From Gammaproteobacteria bacterium HGW-Gammaproteobacteria-15 (GTDB taxonomy: Bacteria > Pseudomonadota > Gammaproteobacteria > Enterobacterales > Alteromonadaceae), in contig PGZF01000007.1 in assembly GCA_002840125.1 (NCBI GenBank), positions 62,001 to 126,000 on the forward strand: DNA of 64,000 nt. Direction: 5' to 3'. Shown piece by piece: positions 51,343-58,701 of the stretch; position 1 is the stretch's first letter; each line of letters opens with the position of its first letter. A program made the position numbers and the translations under genes. Below the pieces are notes generated by a model, which was not told the DNA's origin, did no database searches, and saw nothing but the letters and a program-made list of their open reading frames with translations.

Positions 51343-51438
51343 TGTCTATGATACTCCTCCTGTTTCTTTGAAGCCAGCCCCGCTTGAGTTTTGCCGCCTG
51401 ATCTGGCTAACTTAGCCGCAGCCAAAAGGATATCATTT

Positions 51439-53979
51439 ATGAAATATTACATTACCTTGAGCGCTTTTCTGCTCAGTTTTTGCAGTGCCGCAGCTACTAC
51501 ATATGTGCCAGCGGTGACAGATTCAAGCCTGCCAACACCACAACAGGTGCTGGGGTTTCAGGTTGGCGAATGGCATGCGCGCCATGACCAGATCCAGCGT
51601 TACTTTGAACAATTGGCTGCCGCGTCTGGCCGGGCCCAACTGGAAGTGATTGGTTACACTCATGAGCAGCGGCCTTTGCTGCAGATGATCATATCATCTG
51701 AGCAGAATTTGCAGCGGCTGGAGCAAATCCGGCAGCGACATATTGCCGCCGCGCGCCGTGGCGAAGCCCCTGACAGCGATGCTCCGGTGATTATCTGGTT
51801 GGGCTACAGCGTACATGGTAATGAACCCAGTGGTGCAAATGCAGCTGTTTTACTGGCGCAGTATCTGGCAGCTGCCGACAATGATGAGGTGCGCAACTGG
51901 CTCAATAATGCCGTTATTCTGCTGCAACCAACGTTAAACCCGGATGGCCATGACCGCTTTGCGCTATGGGCTAATATGCACAAAGGTGCGGCGCCTGTAG
52001 CAGATCCACAGCATCGCGAGCATAACGAGCCGTGGCCAAATGGCCGGCCCAACCATTACTGGTTTGATTTAAACCGTGACTGGTTATTATTGCAGCACCC
52101 GGAAAGCCGTGCCCGCATCGCCCAGTACCAGCAATGGCTACCCAACGTGGTGGGTGACTACCATGAAATGGGCACCAACAGCAGTTACTTCTTTCAGCCG
52201 GGCATTCCCAGCCGAAATTATCCGCTAACGCCTAAGCGTAACTTTGAGCTGACCAGTGCGCTGGCAAAATATCATGCTGCGGCTTTAGATCAGGCGGGAC
52301 AGCTGTATTACACCGAAGAAAGTTTTGATGATTTTTATGTTGGCAAAGGCTCTACCTATCCTGATATTCAGGGCAGCGTTGGCATTTTATTTGAGCAAGC
52401 CAGTAGCCGTGGCCATTTGCAGGACAGTATTAATGGCCCGCTGAGTTTCAGTGCCACTATTCAAAACCAGCTGACTACCTCTTTATCGACTATCCGTGGT
52501 GCGGTAGATAACCGCCGCGAGCTGTTGTCTTATCAGCAGGAGTTTTATAAATCTGCGCAGCAGCAAGCGAAAAACAGTAAAGTTAAAGGCTATATGCTGA
52601 GCGAAAGTGCGGATCAGACACGGTTGGCGGCCTTGCTGGATATATTGCAGCGCCATCATGTTGAGGTGTATCAGTTAAGCCGCGACTGGCAGGACGAAAA
52701 TGAGAAATACCCTGCGCTCAGCAGCTACTATGTGCCACTGCAACAACCCCAATACCGGCTGATTAAAGCGATGTTCAGCACAGAGAAGAACTTTCCTGAT
52801 AACACCTTTTATGATGTATCAGCCTGGACCTTACCGCACGCTTATAACATCAGCTTTGATACGGTAAACCGTGAGCCGGCACAATCGAATCTGACCGAAA
52901 CCTGGCAAACCCGCCCGGCAGAGCCTGCGGCGCTGCCCATGGGTGCCTATGCTTATGCGTTTAGCTGGCAGGATCAACAGGCGCCTTTGCTGTTACATGC
53001 CCTGCTAACAGAAAAGCTGGTAGTGCGCTCTGCCATGGCAACCTTTACTGCACTCAGTGGCAATGGCGAAGTTAGTCTGCCAGCCGGCACCATGGTGATT
53101 GCGGCAGGCTTGCAACAGCAAGCCGACTGGTTTAACCGTTTGCAACGTGTACAGCAGCGCTTCTCACTGCCGGTGTATGCCATTAATTCTGGCTTAACGC
53201 CGCAGGGCAGTGATTTGGGTAGCAATAATTTTGCGGTAGTTAATTTACCCAGGGTATTACTCATGGCTGGGCCGGGTATTAATTCGACTGAAGCCGGCGA
53301 AGTCTGGTACAACCTGGAACGGCTGGCCGGAGTGTCGCCATCGATGGCGGAGCCCCAGCAATTAAAGCAACTGGATCTCACCCGCTATAGCCATATAGTG
53401 CTGCCGGATGGTAACTACAGTAGCTGGCGCGACAGTGAAGTTGCTTTGTTAAAGCACTGGCTGGATAACGGCGGTGTACTATGGGGGCATAAGCGTGGCG
53501 CAGCCTGGTTGGCACAAACCGGTTTGCTTAAAGCCGAGGTGTGGCAGGGCGCGGAAATGAGCAGCCTTATTCCAAACAACGACCTGAGCTACAAAGACAA
53601 AGAGTTGCTGGCAGGGAAACAACGTATTGCCGGAGCTATTTATCAGGCCGAGCTGGATTTAAGCCACCCGCTGACATTTGGTTTTACCCGTGCCACCTTG
53701 CCGGTATTTAAAAACAGTACCTTCCTGCTGCAACCATCAGCCTTCCCTTTTGTAAATGTCGCACTTTACAGCGCCACACCACAGTTGGCTGGTTACACTG
53801 CGCCAGAATATGTACCACGGATCAGCCAGAGTGCAGTTTTACTGGCACATAACGTAGGTAAAGGCCGGGTTATAGCTATGTCAGACAACCCTGTATTTCG
53901 GGGTTATTTTTATGGCTCCAGCCGCTTATTGGTGAATGCGCTGTACTTAGGTAGTAGTTTCAGCACGGTAACAAATTAG
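51439..53979 (+). CDS. M14 family zinc carboxypeptidase with C-terminal amidotransferase-like domain
   Basis: 846 aa with a signal peptide (MKYYITLSAFLLSFCSAAA) following AAGGA. The M14 zinc site is H126-x2-E129 (YSVHGNEPSG) and H242 (GDYHEMGTNSSYFFQPG); NPDGHDRF supplies the specificity region. Residues from about 400 onward form a beta/alpha region with a glutamine-amidotransferase-like end (HIVLPDGNYSSWRDSEV, then LLKHWLDNGGVLWGHK), common in exported M14 proteins of this order. Expected periplasmic or secreted. Its TAG stop lies on the edge of the MITE-like repeat downstream. Confidence 0.9.
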   Translation: MKYYITLSAFLLSFCSAAATTYVPAVTDSSLPTPQQVLGFQVGEWHARHDQIQRYFEQLAAASGRAQLEVIGYTHEQRPLLQMIISSEQNLQRLEQIRQRHIAAARRGEAPDSDAPVIIWLGYSVHGNEPSGANAAVLLAQYLAAADNDEVRNWLNNAVILLQPTLNPDGHDRFALWANMHKGAAPVADPQHREHNEPWPNGRPNHYWFDLNRDWLLLQHPESRARIAQYQQWLPNVVGDYHEMGTNSSYFFQPGIPSRNYPLTPKRNFELTSALAKYHAAALDQAGQLYYTEESFDDFYVGKGSTYPDIQGSVGILFEQASSRGHLQDSINGPLSFSATIQNQLTTSLSTIRGAVDNRRELLSYQQEFYKSAQQQAKNSKVKGYMLSESADQTRLAALLDILQRHHVEVYQLSRDWQDENEKYPALSSYYVPLQQPQYRLIKAMFSTEKNFPDNTFYDVSAWTLPHAYNISFDTVNREPAQSNLTETWQTRPAEPAALPMGAYAYAFSWQDQQAPLLLHALLTEKLVVRSAMATFTALSGNGEVSLPAGTMVIAAGLQQQADWFNRLQRVQQRFSLPVYAINSGLTPQGSDLGSNNFAVVNLPRVLLMAGPGINSTEAGEVWYNLERLAGVSPSMAEPQQLKQLDLTRYSHIVLPDGNYSSWRDSEVALLKHWLDNGGVLWGHKRGAAWLAQTGLLKAEVWQGAEMSSLIPNNDLSYKDKELLAGKQRIAGAIYQAELDLSHPLTFGFTRATLPVFKNSTFLLQPSAFPFVNVALYSATPQLAGYTAPEYVPRISQSAVLLAHNVGKGRVIAMSDNPVFRGYFYGSSRLLVNALYLGSSFSTVTN

Positions 53980-54242
53980 GGCTTGTTGACGTTTCAGGGT
54001 TATTTTTGCAGCAGTCTGGCCGGTTTTTATGCCAGGCAGTGCGAGTGCAGTGTAGTTATTCTACATAAACGAGTACTAACGCAGCAGAAAGACCGGCCAG
54101 GCGCTGCCCTTCGGGTTCGTCTGGCGGCGCTCTGCACTTTGTCACTCGTCGCTTATTTAGAATAACTAAACTTCGCTCCTTGTTTCGCGTTCAGAACGCC
54201 GCCAGAGCGAACAAAATTTAATCTCGAAACGTCATCAAGCCC
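53979..54242. mobile_element. MITE-like intergenic repeat element with terminal inverted repeats
   Basis: The 264-bp block has terminal inverted repeats AGGGCTTGTTGACGTTTC (53978-53995) and, inverted, AGGGCTTGATGACGTTTC (54226-54243), 17 of 18 identical, and a TA dinucleotide at each edge. The interior is an imperfect long palindrome: GTTATTCTA near 54055 pairs with TAGAATAAC near 54158 around a CTGCCC-TTCGG-GTTCG centre. There is no ORF. I recall very similar intergenic sequences from Alteromonadales genomes. It carries the TAG stop codons of both flanking convergent genes. Confidence 0.8.
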
Positions 54243-54967
54243 TAGTCTGCCAGCGTTACCGCTATGGTCCAAAGGCTGATCTGCTTAGCGCCATGGCGGC
54301 GTAACAAGCGGCATAGTTCATTGGCGGTAGCGCCGGTGGTAACAACATCATCCACCAACGCCAGCTGTGCAGGCACAGTAAGCTCAGGGTGCAGGGTAAA
54401 GGCATGGCGCAGGTTAGCCTGGCGCTGTTTGCGGCTGAGGCCAACCTGAGCTTTTTGTTTGTCAGGGCGCTGTAATAATGGCAGCAGCGGTATGCCGAGG
54501 GTGGCTGCTGCTGTTTGTGCCAATAGCTCTGCCTGATTAAAACCCCGCTTGCGCTGCCTGGCCGGGTGCATAGGTACATAAACAATAGCTTCGGGTAGTT
54601 GATGGCATTGTGCTTTGTATTGTGTCAGTAACGCCGCAAATTGCTGTTGCAACAGTTCTGCGGCGCCATAATCCTGCTGAAACTTCCAGCGCTGCAACCA
54701 GTGTTGATAAGGCTGGCGGTAGTAACCCACACTCAGCAGGGCGTCAAACCGTGGTTTTTTCAGGCCTCTGGCTACCTGCGGCAGCCACAACAAATTAAAG
54801 TGACAAAGCTGATACGGCAATTGCGGTAACGCCTGCTGACAATAAGTGCAAAGCTGGCAGCCGGAGCTGTGCACCGGTAAACTGCACCACAGGCAGGGTG
54901 AGGGTAGCAGCAAGTGCCACAAGCGGCCAAACTGAGACAAAAGTTGGTTTAGCAAATCAAATTCCAT
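54242..54967 (-). CDS. ComF family phosphoribosyltransferase-like protein
   Basis: 241 aa, ComF/GntX family. An N-terminal cysteine cluster (PCLWC, GCQLCTYCQQ) looks like a zinc ribbon. The C-terminal PRPP-binding loop is ALVDDVVTTGATANEL. ComF homologues are needed for DNA uptake in competent species; in E. coli the orthologue GntX lies next to bioH, as here. Its TAG stop is supplied by the MITE-like element. Confidence 0.92.
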   Translation of the reverse strand: MEFDLLNQLLSQFGRLWHLLLPSPCLWCSLPVHSSGCQLCTYCQQALPQLPYQLCHFNLLWLPQVARGLKKPRFDALLSVGYYRQPYQHWLQRWKFQQDYGAAELLQQQFAALLTQYKAQCHQLPEAIVYVPMHPARQRKRGFNQAELLAQTAAATLGIPLLPLLQRPDKQKAQVGLSRKQRQANLRHAFTLHPELTVPAQLALVDDVVTTGATANELCRLLRRHGAKQISLWTIAVTLAD

Positions 54968-54989
54968 TTCAATTTACAATTTGGTAACT

Positions 54990-55754
54990 ATGGCAGAGAA
55001 AATGACTTCAGACAAACCGGTATTGGTATTGTTACATGGCTGGGGAGTAAACCAGGGCGTCTGGCACGGTGTGGCGCAGCAACTGGAAAGCCAACCGGAC
55101 GGTAAAATACAGTTGCTCACACCTGACTTACCTGGCTTTGGTTTATGCCGCGACTATCCGCAGCCTTATCAGCTTGATGCTGTGGTGGAGATGCTGGCAG
55201 CGCAGATCCCGGCGCAAAGTTATGTTTGCGGCTGGTCGTTAGGCGGCCTGCTGGCAATAGCGCTGGCACACCGTTATCCGCACAAAGTAAAGCGGTTGGG
55301 TTTAATTGCTGCATCGCCCTGTTTTATGGCTCAGCAAAACTGGCCTGGCATGGCAGAAGCCATTATGCAGCAGTTTGCCCGTGCGTTAAGTGAAAATCTG
55401 CCTCTTACCATCGAGCGCTTTTTAGCCATTCAGGCTATGGGCAGCAGCAGTGCCCGCGCAGATATAAAAGTGCTGAAACAGGCAATAATGGCTTACCCGA
55501 TGGCAGATATCGCTGCGGTGGAAGGTGCACTGCAATTGCTTAAACTTGACCTGCGACAGCAGTTTGCTGCATTAACCCAGCCTGTAGCAGGCTTTTTTGG
55601 CCGCTTAGATTCGCTGGTGCCAGTAAAAGTCACCGATTTACTGCAGCAATTGCAGCCGCACGGCCAGTTTGTGGTGGCAGCCCATGCATCGCATGCGCCT
55701 TTTATCTCGCATCAGGACGAGTTTATACAATGGCTTAAGCTGTGGCTTAACTGA
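54990..55754 (+). CDS. bioH: Pimeloyl-ACP methyl ester carboxylesterase BioH
   Basis: 254-aa alpha/beta hydrolase with LHGWGVNQGVWHG, nucleophile S83 in CGWSLGGLLAIA, an acid in GRLDSLVP and a histidine in AAHASHAPF. BioH releases pimeloyl-ACP for biotin synthesis. The ATG at 54990 is preferred to the TTG three codons up. Divergent from comF with only 22 bp between starts, and part of the conserved bioH/comF/nfuA neighbourhood. The biotin operon itself is not in the window. Confidence 0.92.
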   Translation: MAEKMTSDKPVLVLLHGWGVNQGVWHGVAQQLESQPDGKIQLLTPDLPGFGLCRDYPQPYQLDAVVEMLAAQIPAQSYVCGWSLGGLLAIALAHRYPHKVKRLGLIAASPCFMAQQNWPGMAEAIMQQFARALSENLPLTIERFLAIQAMGSSSARADIKVLKQAIMAYPMADIAAVEGALQLLKLDLRQQFAALTQPVAGFFGRLDSLVPVKVTDLLQQLQPHGQFVVAAHASHAPFISHQDEFIQWLKLWLN

Positions 55755-55856
55755 ACGCGGTGTTGCAGCTAAACCGCGATACTGTGGGCTGGCTTTCTTT
55801 TTAGCTGGTTTTGGTTAATAATTAGCCACTATAGCTAATGTTGCAGGAGTTGTACC

Positions 55857-56162
55857 ATGGACATTCGATCCGCGTTGTATTCTGGTGTGCAGGGGTTTCA
55901 GCGTGCCAGTGCAGGTGTCACGGATGCGACAATTGATATTAACCGCCAAACCCGTGCTAACCGGCTAAATGAAACTGAGCAGGCCGTTACACAGGCTGTG
56001 GTCGCAGAGTCGCCGCGCCAGTTGCAAACCGCTGAACAACCCGGCTCGCTAACCAGCAGTTTAGTGCAGTTAGGTCAGGAAGAGCGTAATGCTCAGGCCA
56101 ATGTAAAAAGTATTCAAACCGCCGACGAGGTATTGGGTACTGTGATCGATATCCGGGTCTGA
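55857..56162 (+). CDS. Small flagellar-axial-like protein, 101 aa
   Basis: The N-terminus (MDIRSALYSGVQGFQRASAG) resembles the D0 helix of rod/hook proteins. The C-terminus (ERNAQANVKSIQTADEVLG, then TVIDIRV) closely follows the C-terminal helix of FlgE/FlgG, where 'ANxKxIxTADExLGTxIxI' is typical. Only these two helices are present, joined by a 40-residue linker; no surface domain. No flagellar genes are near. It is followed 5 bp later by a putative metalloprotease gene, so the two form an operon. Function unknown. Confidence 0.75.
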   Translation: MDIRSALYSGVQGFQRASAGVTDATIDINRQTRANRLNETEQAVTQAVVAESPRQLQTAEQPGSLTSSLVQLGQEERNAQANVKSIQTADEVLGTVIDIRV

Positions 56163-56167
56163 GCAAA

Positions 56168-57052
56168 ATGCTGGTATCAAATTATCCTAATGTGAGTATT
56201 AATACCGCCAATCCGCCAACGGAGATGGCGCGGCGTGATGCTGTGCGGCGGGATTTATTTGAACCGGTAAAAGAGACCGCCAAATCCGGTGCAGAAAAAC
56301 CGGTTGCTACCGATGAAAAATCCCGGCCAGGTGGTAACGGCGGGGCGCAGGTTAACCTGTACGATGCCAGCGGCAAAGAAACAGAAACCCAGCAGGCGAT
56401 AGATGGCCGGGGCGAAAATGCGGATAATCAGCAGAAAGACGGGAAAGGTGAGCAAGCACCAAAGCAACAGGCCGAACAGCAGGAACAACAAGAGATCCAG
56501 GAGCTTAAAGCACGGGATCAGGAAGTAAAAACGCATGAGCAGGCCCATGCGGCAGTTGGTGGCCGTTACGCTGGTGCGCCAAGCTACTCTTATGAACTGG
56601 GCCCTGATGGCAAGCAATATGCTGTCGGCGGTGAAGTGCAGATAGACATTTCGCCGATACCCGGCGACCCGCAAGCGACAGTACAGAAAATGCAGCAGGT
56701 ACGCGCTGCCGCATTAGCCCCGGCAGAGCCTTCGGCGGCAGACCGACGTATTGCGGCAGAAGCGGCTCAGCGCCAAATTCAGGCACAGGCCGAACTTGTT
56801 AAGCAAAATTCAGCTGCAGGGCAAAGCAACGAGACAGAACAAACCGCAGCCAGTAACGGCTTTGCCGAACAGGTCGCGCAAACCGATATCAGCTACAGTG
56901 TGTCAGATAACAACGGCGGCAGCGCCGTGGTATACCCGCAGCGCGATACGCTGGCCAGTTCAGCGCAAATGCAACTGCGGCGTAATGTTATTGCCGGTTT
57001 TTATCAAACGGCAACAGAGCCGCAAATTAAGCAATCGCTGCAACAGGTTTAA
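56168..57052 (+). CDS. Putative metalloprotease, CJM1_0395/SprA-related family
   Basis: 294 aa. Low-complexity Gln/Glu/Lys-rich residues 35-115 lead into KARDQEVKTHEQAHAAVGG, with the zinc motif H123-E-Q-A-H127, and PSYSYELGPDGKQYAVGGEV, the family signature. A charged Ala/Gln-rich tail follows. There is no signal peptide. The family is known only by prediction and is frequently found beside flagellar-axial-like genes, as here. Confidence 0.85.
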   Translation: MLVSNYPNVSINTANPPTEMARRDAVRRDLFEPVKETAKSGAEKPVATDEKSRPGGNGGAQVNLYDASGKETETQQAIDGRGENADNQQKDGKGEQAPKQQAEQQEQQEIQELKARDQEVKTHEQAHAAVGGRYAGAPSYSYELGPDGKQYAVGGEVQIDISPIPGDPQATVQKMQQVRAAALAPAEPSAADRRIAAEAAQRQIQAQAELVKQNSAAGQSNETEQTAASNGFAEQVAQTDISYSVSDNNGGSAVVYPQRDTLASSAQMQLRRNVIAGFYQTATEPQIKQSLQQV

Positions 57053-57272
57053 CCTTCCGTCCTTTTAGCAAACAGCCAAGCCAAAACTTATAACCTACTG
57101 AATAATATTAAATAGATTAACAATAGATAATAAAACGGCTGAAAATAGTGCTGCCAGCACGGGCTGTTGATTGTTCCGCTTGCCTTCTTACTTCATGCTG
57201 CCTGCCACACTGCCGGACGCTGTCTGCTGCCTGCAGTAATCTATTTATCTGAGTACAACACAGGAAAAGACT

Positions 57273-58439
57273 ATGGCTCGATGGATTTTCAGTTTTATTA
57301 TCATTGTCCCCATTCTGGCATATTGCTGGTATCTGTATGGCAACAGCATAAACCCTGCAGGAATACCAACTTCCGTTCGCAATGAACCGGCGGCGCTGAG
57401 TTCAAATACTGCTTTGGACGATGGGCCCTATGCCTTTTTCAGTAAAAGTGATCAACAACTTGAGCTGAAATGGCTTTGTAACGAACAACTAATTGAAAAA
57501 ACACAACAGGTAAACGACGTTATCAAACCTGTCTGCGCCTACCCCAGGGACATAAACGTGCGCCAGCATTACACGCTGGAGCCTTTGTTTCGTTACAGTG
57601 CTGAGAAAGTGGCAGTGATCAGTGATGTTCACGGTCAGTATGACGTTATGACACAGCTACTTACTGCTAATGCTGTAGTTAATAGCAGCCTGGACTGGGC
57701 GTTCGGTAATGGCCATCTGGTGGTTGTGGGTGATGTGATGGACCGTGGCGATAAGGTAACCGAAATTTTGTGGTGGCTGTATCAGCTGGAGCAACAAGCC
57801 GAGGCAGCAGGCGGCAGGGTACATTTATTGTTGGGTAATCATGAAACTATGGTGCTGTACAATGATTTACGCTACATCAATAAAAAATATCAACAGGTTG
57901 CCCGGCACCTGGGTACCGATTATAGCGGGCTTTACAATGAAAACTCAGTATTGGGCCAATGGCTACGCAGCCGGCCTGTACTGGCACAGGTTAACGATAT
58001 GCTGTTTGTGCATGGTGGCCTGCATCCGGACTATCTTTCGCTGGGCATGTCGATGTCGGAAGTCAATGAGCAGTTCAGGCAATCGTTAGGTATTGCCCGT
58101 GACAAGCTAAAAGAGGTGCCGGTGCTGAACTTCTTATATGGCTCTTTGGGGCCCTTATGGTACCGCGGTTACTTTCGTGAAGAAAACGCCATTTCAGAGT
58201 CAGTACTGGCACAACTGCTATCTACGCTGAATGTAGGTAAAATCGTGGTAGGGCATACCTCAATGGATGGTGTGTTCTCGCATTTTGGTGGCAAAGTTAT
58301 CTCGGTAGACAGCAATATTAAACAGGGTAAAGGTGGTGAAATATTGCTGTGGCAAGCCGGTGTTTTGCAGCGCGGTACAGTGTCTGGTGAGCAATTGCCC
58401 ATGCGTACGTTGTTGGAAAAAGACATTCAGACTAATTAA
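57273..58439 (+). CDS. Shewanella-type PPP metallophosphatase (membrane-anchored)
   Basis: 388 aa: an N-terminal membrane anchor (WIFSFIIIVPILAYCWYLYG) and a calcineurin-like domain. Metal motifs are D118-x-H120 (ISDVHGQYD), GDVMDRG (153-159), GNHE (188-191) and FVHGGLHP, arranged as in Shelph/PPP protein phosphatases. The long insert between GNHE and HGG also fits that group. Likely faces the periplasm. AGGAAA before the ATG; own terminator downstream. The phosphoprotein target is unknown. Confidence 0.88.
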   Translation: MARWIFSFIIIVPILAYCWYLYGNSINPAGIPTSVRNEPAALSSNTALDDGPYAFFSKSDQQLELKWLCNEQLIEKTQQVNDVIKPVCAYPRDINVRQHYTLEPLFRYSAEKVAVISDVHGQYDVMTQLLTANAVVNSSLDWAFGNGHLVVVGDVMDRGDKVTEILWWLYQLEQQAEAAGGRVHLLLGNHETMVLYNDLRYINKKYQQVARHLGTDYSGLYNENSVLGQWLRSRPVLAQVNDMLFVHGGLHPDYLSLGMSMSEVNEQFRQSLGIARDKLKEVPVLNFLYGSLGPLWYRGYFREENAISESVLAQLLSTLNVGKIVVGHTSMDGVFSHFGGKVISVDSNIKQGKGGEILLWQAGVLQRGTVSGEQLPMRTLLEKDIQTN

Positions 58440-58464
58440 ATAACCCGTTTACTCCTGGCATTTG

Positions 58465-58490
58465 GCCGCTGTTTATTTTGCAGCGGCTTT
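58465..58490 (+). terminator. Terminator of the metallophosphatase gene
   Basis: GCCGCTG (58465-58471) / CAGCGGC (58481-58487) with a 9-nt T-rich loop is followed by TTT. The 210 bp from here to the next ATG hold no ORF and presumably contain the TonB-receptor promoter; no operator is recognisable. Confidence 0.6.
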
Positions 58491-58701
58491 CCTATCTCAT
58501 TGATTAATAAATGATAGATATTAAATAGAGTTAGAACTGTTGAAGAAAGGAGTTGGCTGTCATTGCATTGACATACGCCAGGGAGATAAACCTGCTCGGA
58601 GTAAGCCGGTGGTTTTTCCGTTATTGCTGGTTTACCTGCCTGATAGCGCGTCAGGAATGCTACACACAAAAATTCAGTGACAAGAACTTGGGAATAACAT
58701 A

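Noticed and set aside
54610-54829. Short plus-strand frames inside comF
   Set aside because: Antisense shadows of a well-supported gene, no ribosome-binding sites or family motifs.
58500-58525. Fur box before the TonB receptor
   Set aside because: The A/T-rich stretch around AATGATAGATATTAAAT shares too few positions with GATAATGATAATCATTATC to be supported.
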